Source of the DNA: SIG607 sp045646245
Lineage (GTDB): Bacteria; Bacillota; Clostridia; Oscillospirales; Acutalibacteraceae
DNA: 64,000 nt
Assembly (NCBI GenBank): GCA_045646245.1
Contig: JAZRKJ010000086.1
Span: 15,162 to 79,161, forward strand
Direction: 5' to 3'
The notes beneath the pieces are model-generated. The model made no database searches, was not told the DNA's origin, and saw nothing but the letters and a program-made list of their open reading frames with translations. The number at the start of each line of letters is the position of its first letter. Within the stretch, counting starts at the first letter, position 1. A program made the translations under genes and the position numbers. This document shows positions 23,973 through 33,509 of this stretch, one piece after another.

Positions 23973-25202
23973 TTAGTCGAGATTGTTCTTTTTCTTCATT
24001 TTTGCGTAAACCTTGGTGGGAAGACCGTAAAGGTTAATGAATCCTGCAGATTCCTTTTGGTCATATACGTCGTCTTCGTCGAAGGTAGCAATTTCACTGT
24101 CGTAAAGAGAATAAGGAGAGGTTACTCCCGCATTAATAATGTTACCCTTATAAAGCTTAACCTTAACGTCGCCGGTAACGGTTTTCTGGGTAGTCTTAAC
24201 AAAAGCAAGAATTGCTTCGGTAAGAGGAGTAAACCAAAGAGCGTTATATACATTTTCGGCAAGCTTTTGAGCAACCAAAGACTTGTAGTGAGCGGTATCC
24301 TTATCAAGACAAATGGTTTCAAGAATCTGATGAGCCTTATAAAGAATAGCGCCGCCGGGGGTTTCATAAACACCTCTGCACTTCATACCCACAAGACGGT
24401 TTTCTACAATATCGAGAAGTCCGATACCGTTAGCGCCGCCAAGTTCATTAAGCTTGGAAACAAGAGCAACGCTGTCCATTTCTTTTCCGTCAATAGCGGT
24501 AGGAACACCCTGTTCAAAGTGAATAGTTACGTAGGTAGGCTTATCGGGAGCCATTTCGGGAGAAACACCCATTTCAAGGAAGCCTTCCTTGTTGTACTGA
24601 GGTTCATTAGCAGGGTCTTCCAAATCAAGACCTTCGTGGCTTAAGTGCCAGATGTTCTTATCTTTGGAATAGTTGGTTTCTCTGTTTATTTTAAGAGGTA
24701 CGTTGTGGGCTTCAGCGTAGTCGATTTCTTCCTCTCTGGACTTAATATCCCATTCTCTCCAAGGAGCAATAATGGGCATATCGGGAGCAAAAGCCTTAAT
24801 AGCCATTTCAAATCTTACCTGGTCGTTACCCTTACCGGTACAGCCGTGACAAATTGCGTCTGCGCCTTCCTTAAGAGCTATTTCTGCAATGCGCTTTGCA
24901 ATAGGAGGACGTGCAAAAGCGGTACCTAACATATAATCTTCATAAAGTGCGCCTGCCTGAACGCAAGGAAATACGTAATCCTCAAGAAATTCTTTGGTAA
25001 GGTCCTCAATATAAATCTTGAAAGCGCCGGTTTTAATAGCCTTTTCTTCAAGACCTTCAAGCTCACTTGCCTGACCAACGTTACCCGATACTGCAATAAT
25101 TTCAGGATTGTTGTAGTTTTCTTTTAACCAAGGGATGATAATAGAGGTATCAAGACCGCCGGAATACGCAAGAACTACCTTTTTAATTTTACTTTTATCC
25201 AT
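23973..25202 (-). CDS. argG: Argininosuccinate synthase
   Basis: A 409-residue ATP-dependent ligase joining citrulline and aspartate. The ATP-binding P-loop AYSGGLDTS is at 12-20, and CHGCTGKGNDQVRFE and the C-terminal half are complete. ATG 25200-25202 (MDKSKIKK) is chosen because GGAGGAATTAAAA precedes it; a TTG five codons earlier lies over that ribosome site. It is the first gene of the arginine operon, with promoter and candidate ArgR boxes directly upstream. Confidence 0.97.
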   Translation of the reverse strand: MDKSKIKKVVLAYSGGLDTSIIIPWLKENYNNPEIIAVSGNVGQASELEGLEEKAIKTGAFKIYIEDLTKEFLEDYVFPCVQAGALYEDYMLGTAFARPPIAKRIAEIALKEGADAICHGCTGKGNDQVRFEMAIKAFAPDMPIIAPWREWDIKSREEEIDYAEAHNVPLKINRETNYSKDKNIWHLSHEGLDLEDPANEPQYNKEGFLEMGVSPEMAPDKPTYVTIHFEQGVPTAIDGKEMDSVALVSKLNELGGANGIGLLDIVENRLVGMKCRGVYETPGGAILYKAHQILETICLDKDTAHYKSLVAQKLAENVYNALWFTPLTEAILAFVKTTQKTVTGDVKVKLYKGNIINAGVTSPYSLYDSEIATFDEDDVYDQKESAGFINLYGLPTKVYAKMKKKNNLD

Positions 25203-25243
25203 TTTTAATTCCTCCAAAAAGTGTTTTCAAATTCAGTGCTTGT

Positions 25244-25296
25244 ATTATACCACCAACTGTATATTTATGCAAGTTTTTCCGCATACTTTTTATTCA
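25244..25296 (-). promoter_or_regulatory. Arginine operon promoter with candidate ArgR boxes
   Basis: Minus strand TTGCAT (25272-25267), 17 bp, TATAAT (25249-25244). Two ARG-box-like words overlap or lie upstream: TGCATAAATATACA (25271-25258, nearly palindromic, over the -35) and TGAATAAAAAGTATGC (25296-25281). The family consensus is TGAATwwwwATTCA-like. The centres are 24 bp apart. The promoter is firm; the boxes are tentative. Confidence 0.6.
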
Positions 25297-25423
25297 TTTT
25301 TTAAAAACTCTCTTTTTACTACAAAACATATACAAAAATCAGTTGTCTTTTTGGTTATTTTGATAATCCGTTTTTTAGTTTTTATGCATTTTATATGCAT
25401 ATTTATTCATAAACAAAAATATA

Positions 25424-25444
25424 CAGCCGGTATTCCTCCGGCTG
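25424..25444 (-). terminator. Terminator after the histidine operon and SGNH remnant
   Basis: CAGCCGG (25424-25430) and CCGGCTG (25438-25444) pair perfectly; on the minus strand the stem is followed by TATATTTTTG. The rest of 25203-25423 is A/T-rich and holds only the argG promoter region. Confidence 0.75.
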
Positions 25445-25448
25445 CATA

Positions 25449-26040
25449 TCAAATATTCTCTACTATTTCCTTAATTTTAGCTATTCTTGCCATAGAAGCA
25501 TTGGTTATAACAAAATCATACGGCAAGAAGCCAATGCTTTGAACCTTCTTACCCGTAAGCACCTTATACCAGGTAAGTGCTGCGGCGTATCTTCCGAAAT
25601 CCAGACCCAAATGCTGACCGTCTCGGTTTAAAGAGGGAGCGCCTTTGCCATAATTAAATTCCTCAGTTTTTCTGAGAGCCTGAATAACGTCTCCCACAGG
25701 AATAATATCCATATACATAATTATATAACTCATCAAAATAAGGAATATAGGTGTCAACATTTCCGCTAAGCCAGCTTGCCTGCTGAAGGGTTATATAATC
25801 CCAATCGTCTTCAAGCAACACCTCTTCTATCGCCCTCATACGGTCGGTGTGCTTTCCGTTTAATTCATAACGGTAAGCGGCGTTGTTTTCCTTTATATTC
25901 TTAACGTGAGTTTCAAGAGAACAACCGCCTATATACATATTTACACAGTAAATTTCTTCTTCACCGTGCATAGATATATCATGCAGATAATGCTGCGCAT
26001 CCTCCGAAAAGCTGTTTCCTATAGATAATACCTTTAACAT
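25449..26040 (-). pseudogene. SGNH-fold (DUF4886-like) hydrolase with internal deletion
   Basis: The N-terminal frame (ATG 26040, MLKVLSIGNSFSEDA, nucleophile serine block) runs to YFDELYNYVYG. The C-terminal frame resumes with MDIIPVGDVIQALRK and contains the catalytic block NRDGQHLG (Asp-x-x-His) to the end. In family members roughly 50 residues separate these segments; here they are abutted and out of frame near 25700-25720. So the gene has lost about 150 bp and is probably dead. GAGGTG precedes the start. It lies 37 bp behind hisIE as the last cistron of the histidine operon, an unrelated function. Confidence 0.7.
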
Positions 26041-26077
26041 CTTTCACCTCAAAGTATTTTATCTTAAATTTGCATAT

Positions 26078-26731
26078 TTAGTTTCCGGTCATTTTTTCCT
26101 GTTTAACCTTTTTGTCAATTACGTGGCGGGAAGCAAGTTCTTTTTTAATATCTTCAACGCTTATTCCCATTTCTACCATCATAACCATAACGTGATACAT
26201 TAGGTCGGCAACCTCGTAAATTGTTTCGGCTTTATCGTTGGCTTTACCTGCAATAATAACCTCGGTACACTCTTCGCCCACCTTTTTAAGAATTTTGTCA
26301 ATGCCCTTTTGGAAAAGGTAGGTGGTATAAGAACCTTCGGGAAGGTCTTTTTTTCTGCCTTCCAAAAGCTTATAAAGACCTTCGGTGGAAAATGCACTTA
26401 GCTCATCGCTTTGCCAAACTTCGTTAAAGAAGCAGCTGTTTTCTCCGGTATGACAAGCGGGGCCGTCTTTTTTTACAAGAACGGTTAAAGCGTCCTTATC
26501 ACAGTCGGCGGTAATGGAAACGATATGCTGATAGTTACCGCTTGTTTCACCCTTAAGCCACAGCTCTTGTCTGCTTCTGCTGAAAAAACAGGTTAGTCCC
26601 TTTTCCATAGAAATTTTAAGGCTTTCTTTATTCATATAAGCAAGGGTTAATACTTCTTTGGTATCAGCATCAACCACTATAGCGGGTATAAGCCCTTTTT
26701 CATCAAATTTAAGTTCATCAATATTAAACAT
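26078..26731 (-). CDS. hisI: Bifunctional phosphoribosyl-AMP cyclohydrolase/phosphoribosyl-ATP pyrophosphatase
   Basis: A 217-residue HisIE fusion for histidine steps 2 and 3. The HisI half (about 1-110) has ATKEVLTLAYMN-type start, FFSRSRQELWLKGETSGN and the metal-binding CHTGENSCFF. The HisE half (about 115-205) has KGIDKILKKVGEECTEVIIAGK and ADLMYHVMVMM. Two bp separate it from hisF. Both halves are complete. It is the last intact gene of the operon. Confidence 0.96.
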   Translation of the reverse strand: MFNIDELKFDEKGLIPAIVVDADTKEVLTLAYMNKESLKISMEKGLTCFFSRSRQELWLKGETSGNYQHIVSITADCDKDALTVLVKKDGPACHTGENSCFFNEVWQSDELSAFSTEGLYKLLEGRKKDLPEGSYTTYLFQKGIDKILKKVGEECTEVIIAGKANDKAETIYEVADLMYHVMVMMVEMGISVEDIKKELASRHVIDKKVKQEKMTGN

Positions 26732-26733
26732 AA

Positions 26734-27492
26734 CTATAACCTCACAATAATACCGTTATCATTCAGAGTTTTCTTCAAATCACTTATTTTCACTTCACCA
26801 AAATGGAAAATAGATGCCGCTAACCCTGCGTCAACACCGGGAAGTGCATTAAACAGTTCTACAAAATGGTTAATATTACCCGCTCCGCCCGAAGCAATAA
26901 CGGGAACGTTTACGGCGTTACACACAGCCTCTAACATTTCAAGGTCAAATCCGCCCTTAACTCCGTCGGTGTCTATGGAATTAACAACAATTTCCCCTGC
27001 TCCGTCTGCTACGCCCTTTTTAATCCACTCAATAGCTTCAATGCCTGTATCTTCTCTTCCTCCTTTTGCGAAAACGTGAAAAGCACCGTCAACACGCTTT
27101 ATATCCACCGAAAGCACAACGCATTGATCGCCGTATTTTTTAGCGGCGAGTCCGATTAGTTCAGGGTTTTTAATAGCGCCTGAATTAACGCTTACCTTGT
27201 CGGCTCCGCATTTTAAAACTCTGTCAAAATCATCAAGAGTGTTTATGCCACCGCCCACCGTAAGGGGAATAAAAATCTGACTTGCAACCTCTTTTAAAAT
27301 ATCGGTAAACAATTCTCTGCCCTCGAAAGAAGCAGTTATATCGTAAAACACAAGCTCGTCGGCACCGTTTTCGCTATAGTAACGCGCAAGTTCAATTGGC
27401 GAAGAAACATCGTTAAGTCCTTTAAAATTAACACCCTTAACAACTCTTCCGTTCTTTACGTCAAGGCAAGGAATAATTCTTTTGGTAATCAT
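26734..27492 (-). CDS. hisF: Imidazole glycerol phosphate synthase, cyclase subunit
   Basis: A 252-residue (beta/alpha)8 barrel that forms imidazole glycerol phosphate and AICAR with ammonia from HisH. The N-terminus IIPCLDVKNGRVVKGVNF contains the catalytic aspartate, and IPVIASGGAGN is the phosphate-binding loop near the end. Its ATG overlaps the hisA stop by 4 bp. Confidence 0.97.
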   Translation of the reverse strand: MITKRIIPCLDVKNGRVVKGVNFKGLNDVSSPIELARYYSENGADELVFYDITASFEGRELFTDILKEVASQIFIPLTVGGGINTLDDFDRVLKCGADKVSVNSGAIKNPELIGLAAKKYGDQCVVLSVDIKRVDGAFHVFAKGGREDTGIEAIEWIKKGVADGAGEIVVNSIDTDGVKGGFDLEMLEAVCNAVNVPVIASGGAGNINHFVELFNALPGVDAGLAASIFHFGEVKISDLKKTLNDNGIIVRL

Positions 27493-28202
27493 TTAACCTT
27501 TTCCACCGCCTCTTTTAAATCAATGGCGCCCGTATAATACGCCTTGCCTATTATTGCCCCGTAAACGTCGGTTTCTTTAAGACCGATTATATCGTTCATA
27601 TCGGTAACGCCGCCCGAAGCTATTATATTTAACTTTACTTTGTTTTTAAGCTCTTTATACAAAGTGTGGTTAGTGCCTTTCATAGCGCCGTCACGGGAAA
27701 TATCGGTACAAATAATGGTTTTTACGCCGATTTTTTCCATTTCCTTGCAAAATTCAATACCGTCAAAATCGCTTTTTTCAGTCCAGCCCTTAATTGCAAC
27801 AAATCCTTCTTTAATATCTACTCCAACGGCAATTTTTTCGCCGTATTTTTTTACAGCATTTAATAAAAACGCCCTGTCCTTTACGGCGGCAGTACCCAAA
27901 ATAACACGGTCAACACCTGCGTTTATATAGTTATCTACAGTTTCCATATTTCTTATTCCACCGCCTATTTCTATAAAGGCTTTGGTGGTATTTCTAATTT
28001 TTTTAACGGTTTCAATATTGGGGGTGTTTCCTTCCCTTGCGCCTTCAAGGTCAACAAGGTGAAGATGGTCTGCACCGCAATTCCAAAAGTCAGCGGCAAC
28101 TTCTTCAGGGTGTTCGCTGTATACCGTCATATTATTATAATCGCCTTTATATAGGCGAACGGCTTTACCGCCGTACAAATCAATAGCAGGAAAAATAATC
28201 AT
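27489..28202 (-). CDS. hisA: ProFAR isomerase
   Basis: A 237-residue (beta/alpha)8 isomerase, step 4 of histidine synthesis. IIFPAIDLYGGKAVRLYKGD carries the catalytic aspartate, IEIGGGIRN and IIASGGVTD bind phosphate. It overlaps hisH by 4 bp and hisF by 4 bp, so the three are tightly coupled. Confidence 0.97.
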   Translation of the reverse strand: MIIFPAIDLYGGKAVRLYKGDYNNMTVYSEHPEEVAADFWNCGADHLHLVDLEGAREGNTPNIETVKKIRNTTKAFIEIGGGIRNMETVDNYINAGVDRVILGTAAVKDRAFLLNAVKKYGEKIAVGVDIKEGFVAIKGWTEKSDFDGIEFCKEMEKIGVKTIICTDISRDGAMKGTNHTLYKELKNKVKLNIIASGGVTDMNDIIGLKETDVYGAIIGKAYYTGAIDLKEAVEKVK

Positions 28203-28819
28203 ACAGTCTCTCCAAATTCACAAAAAGCCTTTAAAATTTTAAGCCCCACTTCACCGCTTTTTTCGGGGTGGAACTGGCAACCGAAAACGTTACCCTTTGC
28301 TATAGCGGCAGTAAGCTCTTTTCCGTATTCGGCGGTGGCAATAAGGCTGTCAGCGCAGTCATTTGCATAATAAGAATGAACAAAATAAACACAGTCGCCG
28401 TCTTTTATATATTTAAAAAGCGGACTGTCTTTGGTAAAGTGCAATGCATTCCACCCAATATGAGGAATTTTCAGTTTTTCGGGAATGGTATTGCTCATAC
28501 CTATAACCTCACCCTTCAGTAACCCCAAGCCTTTGTGTTCTCCGTATTCGAAGCTCTTTTCAAAAAGCATTTGCATACCAAGGCAAATTCCCATAAGCGG
28601 CTTTCCATTAGCAGCTTCTTCCTTAATAACGGTATCGAGTCCTAAGTCCTTAAGTTTTTTTGCGGCATCTTCAAAGGCGCCTACACCCGGAAGAATAAGC
28701 TTGTCCGCCTTTCTTATAACCTTTTCATCACCGCTAACTACTATATCGGCACCTATTGCTTTAAAAGAAGAACAAAGGGAAAAAAGATTACCAACGCCGT
28801 AATCAATTATCGCTATCAT
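28199..28819 (-). CDS. hisH: Imidazole glycerol phosphate synthase, glutaminase subunit
   Basis: A 206-residue class I glutamine amidotransferase. The nucleophile is C79 in MGICLGMQMLFE, and the His-Glu pair is in GCQFHPEKSG near residue 186. It supplies ammonia to HisF. One-base overlap with hisB (TGATG). Confidence 0.97.
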   Translation of the reverse strand: MIAIIDYGVGNLFSLCSSFKAIGADIVVSGDEKVIRKADKLILPGVGAFEDAAKKLKDLGLDTVIKEEAANGKPLMGICLGMQMLFEKSFEYGEHKGLGLLKGEVIGMSNTIPEKLKIPHIGWNALHFTKDSPLFKYIKDGDCVYFVHSYYANDCADSLIATAEYGKELTAAIAKGNVFGCQFHPEKSGEVGLKILKAFCEFGETV

Positions 28820-29406
28820 CAGAGAACTCCTTTAGTGGAAGGGATTTCGTTTTCAAAACGTTTATCAATTTCCGTTGCGTTTCTAAGAGCTCTTGCAACC
28901 GACTTAAAAGCGCCTTCAATTATGTGATGAGAATTCTTACCGTCACGGCTGATAAGGTGAAGAGTAATATCTGCGTTACGAACAAAGCTTATAAAGAATT
29001 CTTCCACAAGCTCGGTATCAAAATTACCTACTTTTTCGGTGGGAACGGAAAGCTTATAGGAAAGATAAGGTCTGCCCGAAATATCAACGGCTGTTTCAAT
29101 CAAGGCTTCATCCATGGGAAGAAGCATTGAACCGTAACGGTTAATTCCCTTCATATTACCAACAGCCTCTTTAAAAGCGATACCAAGACAAATACCGATA
29201 TCTTCAACCAAGTGGTGGTCGTCAACAAAGGTATCTCCCGTCGCCTTAACAGTAAGGTCAAATCCTCCATGACGCGCAAAAAGAGTAAGCATATGGATTA
29301 AAAAGCCGCAAGGAAGGTCTAATTCCGCAATTCCCTTTCCGTCGAGATTTAGGCTTAATTCGATTTGAGTTTCGGCAGTTTCTCTTTTAATATAACCTGT
29401 TCTCAT
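28819..29406 (-). CDS. hisB: Imidazoleglycerol-phosphate dehydratase
   Basis: A 195-residue monofunctional IGPD, the Firmicute form without the histidinol-phosphatase domain. Metal-binding motifs HHLVEDIGICLG and HHIIEGAFKS are present, as is FARHGGFDLTVKATGD. ATGA overlap with hisC. The histidinol-phosphatase needed for the pathway is not in this operon. Confidence 0.97.
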   Translation of the reverse strand: MRTGYIKRETAETQIELSLNLDGKGIAELDLPCGFLIHMLTLFARHGGFDLTVKATGDTFVDDHHLVEDIGICLGIAFKEAVGNMKGINRYGSMLLPMDEALIETAVDISGRPYLSYKLSVPTEKVGNFDTELVEEFFISFVRNADITLHLISRDGKNSHHIIEGAFKSVARALRNATEIDKRFENEIPSTKGVL

Positions 29407-30473
29407 TTTACTTCCTCCAAAATTTCTTTTACGTTTTTAATAAACTCTTCCATTTGCTCCCTTGTTCCAATGGTTATGCGATTAAAGTTACATATTTTAG
29501 GTGCAGAGAAATGGCGAATGAGAATTCGTCTTTCTTTAAGCTTCTTATAAAGGGCTTCGCCGTCTATATCTTTACTTTCGGCAAAAACGAAATTAGCCTT
29601 TGAATCGGTAACAGTAAACCCAAGTTTTTTAAGTTCGGTTGCCGTATATTCACGGTTTTTGATAATTTCACCGCATTTTTGGACGTAATAGTCATTTTGG
29701 TCAATGGCGGCGGCACCTGCTATAAGGGTTAAACGGTTAATATTATAGGGATTGGTGGAATACTTAATAAGCTCCAAATCACTTATAAGCTCTTTATTAC
29801 CGATAGCAAAACCAAGCCTTGCGCCCGCCATACTTCTTGATTTTGAAAAGGTCATTGAAACAAGAAGGTTTTTATACTTTTTAGTAAGAGGTACGGCGCT
29901 TTGCGCTCCGAAATCAACATACGCTTCGTCAATAACCACAACGTTTTTGGGATTAGTCTTAACGATTTCTTCTATTTCACGGAGAGAAAGAGTAAGCCCT
30001 GTAGGAGCGTTAGGGTTCGCAATAACTATAAATTTATTTTTGTTAAGATAATCTTTATAGTCAATGGAAAAATCGTCCTTTAAAGGAATTTCTTCGGCTT
30101 TAACACCGTAAAGCGCGGCAAAAACCTTGTAAAAGCCGTAACTTATTTCAGGGTAAACCGCTTCTCCCTTTTCGCCCGTAAACGCCATAAAGGAAAAATT
30201 AAGTATATCGTCGCTTCCGTTAGCCAAATAAACGTTTTCATCCTTTACCCCGTAAAGGTCCGCAATTTTTTCTTTAAGAGCCTTACCCGTCGGGTCGGAA
30301 TACAAACGGAGTTTTTTTACTTCTTCGCTGTTAACCGCCTTTATAACACCGTCAGAGGGTTCAAAGGGAGATTCATTTGTATTAAGTTTTATGTATTCCC
30401 CGTCCTTGGGTTGTTCACCCGGCACGTAAGCGTCAAGGGTGTTGTACCGTTTATTTAAAAATTCACTCATCAT
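29403..30473 (-). CDS. hisC: Histidinol-phosphate aminotransferase
   Basis: A 356-residue class I/II PLP aminotransferase. Conserved parts are NTNESPFEPS-like (KLNTNESPF), LANGSDDILNF, NPNAPTGLTLS, VIDEAYVDFG and the PLP-lysine segment TFSKSRSMAGARLGFAIG. Overlaps hisD by 4 bp and hisB by 4 bp. Confidence 0.96.
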   Translation of the reverse strand: MMSEFLNKRYNTLDAYVPGEQPKDGEYIKLNTNESPFEPSDGVIKAVNSEEVKKLRLYSDPTGKALKEKIADLYGVKDENVYLANGSDDILNFSFMAFTGEKGEAVYPEISYGFYKVFAALYGVKAEEIPLKDDFSIDYKDYLNKNKFIVIANPNAPTGLTLSLREIEEIVKTNPKNVVVIDEAYVDFGAQSAVPLTKKYKNLLVSMTFSKSRSMAGARLGFAIGNKELISDLELIKYSTNPYNINRLTLIAGAAAIDQNDYYVQKCGEIIKNREYTATELKKLGFTVTDSKANFVFAESKDIDGEALYKKLKERRILIRHFSAPKICNFNRITIGTREQMEEFIKNVKEILEEVK

Positions 30474-31747
30474 TTTTTCTCCGTACGGATAGTCGCGCTT
30501 TTTGCGTGGGCAGTAAGACCTTCTTTTTCTGCAAAATAAGCAATATCATCTGCCACTCTGTTTAAAGCGTCTTTTGTATAGTAGGTATATTGGGTTTTCT
30601 TTACGAAATCATCAACCGAAAGCGGACTCGAGAATTTTGCAGTACCGCTTGTAGGCAAAGTATGGTTTGGACCCGCAAAGTAGTCACCCAAGGCTTCAGG
30701 ACAGTATTTACCCATAAATATGCTGCCTGCGTGACGTATAGAATCAAGATAATCAAAGGGATTATCAACACAAAGCTCAAGGTGTTCGGGAGCAATTTCA
30801 TTAGCAATTTCAATTGCAACCTTTAAATCCTTTGCAACAATAATCTTTCCGTTGTTGTCAATGGAAGCTCTTGCAATTTCACTTCTGGGAAGAAGAGGAA
30901 TTTGTTTTTCCAAGGAAGCAGAAACCTTATTTGCAAAGCTCAAGCTGTCAGTCACAAGCACTGCGCTTGCCATTTTATCGTGCTCTGCTTGAGAGAGTAA
31001 ATCGGCGGCAACGCAATCGGGATTACAGGTATCGTCGGCAACAACAAGTATTTCGCTGGGACCTGCTATCATATCAATGGAAACCAATCCGTAAACCTGC
31101 TTTTTGGCTTCGGCAACAAAAGCATTTCCGGGGCCTACAATTTTATCAACCTTAGGTATTGTTTCGGTACCATAAGCAAGAGCGGCAATCGCCTGAGCGC
31201 CGCCAACCTTAAATATTCTGTCAACTCCGGCAACGACTGCAGCGGCAAGAATAACGGGATTAACCTTACCGTCAGCGCCGGGAGGAGTCACAATGCAAAC
31301 CTCTTTTACTCCTGCAATTTTAGCAGGAATGCTGTCCATAAGAACTGTAGACGGATAAGCGGCGGTACCGCCGGGAACGTAAAGACCCGCTTTGTCAACG
31401 GGAATAACCTTTTGTCCCATAACAACACCGGGGGTATCGTTAATTATAAAACTGTTTCTAACCTGTTTTTCGTGAAAATTGCGAATATTCAAAGCGGCGG
31501 TTTTAAGAACCTTTATAAAGCGCTCATCAACCTTATTCATCGCTTCCTGCTTTTCTTCTTCGCTTACTTCAAGAGTACTGAGCTTCGCTTTATCGAATTT
31601 TTCGCAATAAGCAAAAAGCGCGGCGTCACCGTTTTTCTTTACGTTTTCAATAATTTCGCTAACTATTCCCGAAACGTCGGTTGCGGCGGTTCCTCTTGCA
31701 AAAATTTCGCTGTTTTCAACCTGACCGTATTCTAAAATTTTAATCAT
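30470..31747 (-). CDS. hisD: Histidinol dehydrogenase
   Basis: A 425-residue NAD- and zinc-dependent enzyme for the last two oxidations to histidine. Motifs: PVDKAGLYVPGGTAAYPSTV, DMIAGPSEILVVADDT, LLSQAEHD and the catalytic region NEIAPEHLELC. It overlaps hisG and hisC by 4 bp each. Confidence 0.97.
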   Translation of the reverse strand: MIKILEYGQVENSEIFARGTAATDVSGIVSEIIENVKKNGDAALFAYCEKFDKAKLSTLEVSEEEKQEAMNKVDERFIKVLKTAALNIRNFHEKQVRNSFIINDTPGVVMGQKVIPVDKAGLYVPGGTAAYPSTVLMDSIPAKIAGVKEVCIVTPPGADGKVNPVILAAAVVAGVDRIFKVGGAQAIAALAYGTETIPKVDKIVGPGNAFVAEAKKQVYGLVSIDMIAGPSEILVVADDTCNPDCVAADLLSQAEHDKMASAVLVTDSLSFANKVSASLEKQIPLLPRSEIARASIDNNGKIIVAKDLKVAIEIANEIAPEHLELCVDNPFDYLDSIRHAGSIFMGKYCPEALGDYFAGPNHTLPTSGTAKFSSPLSVDDFVKKTQYTYYTKDALNRVADDIAYFAEKEGLTAHAKSATIRTEKK

Positions 31748-32379
31748 TCTTTTTCACACACCTGTTTTGAAAGACTGTTTCTTACGGCTTCTATCGTATC
31801 TTTTTTAAACTGATAAGCCGATTTATTTGCAATAAGCCTTGCGCTTATGGGAAGTATGGTTTCAAAAGGAACCAAATCGTTTTCAAGTAACGTCTTACCC
31901 GTTTCCACGATATCCACAATAACGTCGGAAAGCCCCAGAATAGGAGCAATTTCAATTGAACCGTTAAGATGAATAATATCAATATCTCTACACTTTTCAG
32001 CGTAATATTTAGCGGCAATATTGGAAAACTTTGTGGCAACTCTAAGGGTTCTGTCGGTATTATCGCGGAAATCCTTCTTTGCGGCTACCGCCATACGGCA
32101 CTTACCCATTTTAAGGTCTAAAAGCTCGTAAACGTCGGGATTATATTCAAGTAAAATATCTTTACCCACAACACCTATATCGGCGGCGCCTCTTTCAACG
32201 TATATTGCAACGTCGGAAGGCTTTACCCAAAAGTAACGAACCCCTGCTTCTTCATTTTCAAAAATAAGCTTACGGTTGTTTTCTTTAATAGAAGGACATT
32301 CAAACCCAGCCTTTTCGAACATATCGTAAACCTTTTCGCCAAGTCTTCCCTTAGGCAGAGCAACGTTAATCATTTTCAT
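31744..32379 (-). CDS. hisG: ATP phosphoribosyltransferase, short form
   Basis: A 211-residue HisG of the short type, which lacks the C-terminal regulatory domain and works with HisZ. Motifs: NVALPKGRLGEKVYDMF, ADIGVVGKDILLEYNPDVYELLDL and DVIVDIVETGKTLLEN. It makes PR-ATP from PRPP and ATP, the committed step. It overlaps the hisZ gene, its required partner, directly upstream. Start codons at 32379 or 32373 are both possible. Confidence 0.96.
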   Translation of the reverse strand: MKMINVALPKGRLGEKVYDMFEKAGFECPSIKENNRKLIFENEEAGVRYFWVKPSDVAIYVERGAADIGVVGKDILLEYNPDVYELLDLKMGKCRMAVAAKKDFRDNTDRTLRVATKFSNIAAKYYAEKCRDIDIIHLNGSIEIAPILGLSDVIVDIVETGKTLLENDLVPFETILPISARLIANKSAYQFKKDTIEAVRNSLSKQVCEKE

Positions 32380-33487
32380 TTACAATCACTAACTCCTCTC
32401 CCTTAAGCTTTAAAACGCGTTTAAAACGAAGGTTTTTCGGCAATTCGCCGCACACACGCACTGTTTCGCCGCTTTTGCGAAGCTGTTCGGCGGCGTTAAT
32501 GACAGCTTTCACATTATTGTCACAAACGATAACGGTATCAACGTCAAAGCCCGTATCCTTTTCTTTAAAGCGTTCAAGAGCGTCAAGATAAACCGCAAAG
32601 CCCAGCGCCGAACTTGTTCTGCCCATTTTACGCATAAGCTTATCATACTGACCGCCCGAGCATACGCTTTCGGGAATACCGTTAATATAACCTTTGAAGA
32701 CAATACCGCTGTAGTAGCGCATACCGTAGGTTGAAGAAAAATCAACCACAATACGCTTATGAAGTCCCTTTTCCTTCAGAACGGCGAGAATATCGGTAAA
32801 ATCTTTAAGTTCGTCTTTAGCGGTATTTGTAACCGCAATCTTTTCAAAGGATAATATAGCGTTATCAACCGAATCAAAGCTTTCGCAAAACAGTAAAAGA
32901 GTTTTCAAAGCAGAAGAATCCAAAGCGTGGTTTTGGCAAAAATCCTTAATACCGTCGGTGCTTTTACTGCAGATAAGTTCAATAACTTCCTTTTTGCCGT
33001 CGTCGGTTAAATCGAAAGAATCAAGAACTGCTTTCAGAAAACCGATATGCGACACTTCCAAAATATTATCCTTATCAATTATATCAAGGCTTAAAAGGGC
33101 AAGAAGTAAAACCTCGCACTTATCATAAAGAGATATATCGCCTATACATTCAAGCCCCGTTTGCATAATTTCCTTAAAGTTATGGGAACTACCCGAAATA
33201 CGGTAAACGTTTTCGTTATAGTAAACTTTTTGCACCTGACCGGCTACGTCTTTGCAGTTATTTATTATAGAAAGAGTAACGTCCGGCTTTAAAGCAAGCA
33301 GTTTTCCACGTGTATCGGTAAAGGTTATAACACTGTCTGAAATAAGAAAATCTTTATTGCGAACGTAAAGGTCGTATTCTTCGAATTTACTCATTTTGTA
33401 CTGACTGTACCCGAAGCTGCGATAAAGAGAGCGGAGCTTAAAAACCGCTTCTTCGCCGTACTTCAGTAAAGCTTCATCTACTATCAT
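32366..33487 (-). CDS. hisZ: ATP phosphoribosyltransferase regulatory subunit
   Basis: A 373-residue class II tRNA-synthetase-like paralogue that gives short HisG its activity and histidine feedback. HisRS-like segments are visible: SLYRSFGYSQYKMSKFEEYDLY, LLALKPDVTLSIINNC, VYYNENVYRIS and GMRYYSGIVFKGYI. CGGAGG precedes the start. It is the first gene of the histidine operon, as in many Clostridia, with an operator-bearing promoter immediately upstream. Confidence 0.95.
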   Translation of the reverse strand: MIVDEALLKYGEEAVFKLRSLYRSFGYSQYKMSKFEEYDLYVRNKDFLISDSVITFTDTRGKLLALKPDVTLSIINNCKDVAGQVQKVYYNENVYRISGSSHNFKEIMQTGLECIGDISLYDKCEVLLLALLSLDIIDKDNILEVSHIGFLKAVLDSFDLTDDGKKEVIELICSKSTDGIKDFCQNHALDSSALKTLLLFCESFDSVDNAILSFEKIAVTNTAKDELKDFTDILAVLKEKGLHKRIVVDFSSTYGMRYYSGIVFKGYINGIPESVCSGGQYDKLMRKMGRTSSALGFAVYLDALERFKEKDTGFDVDTVIVCDNNVKAVINAAEQLRKSGETVRVCGELPKNLRFKRVLKLKGEELVIVNEND

Positions 33488-33509
33488 TTTGAGCCTCCGT
33501 TGTAAAAAA

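Noticed and set aside
23877..24644. Long plus-strand open frame opposite argH and argG
   Set aside because: It mirrors the codon pattern of two certain genes and shows no recognisable protein.
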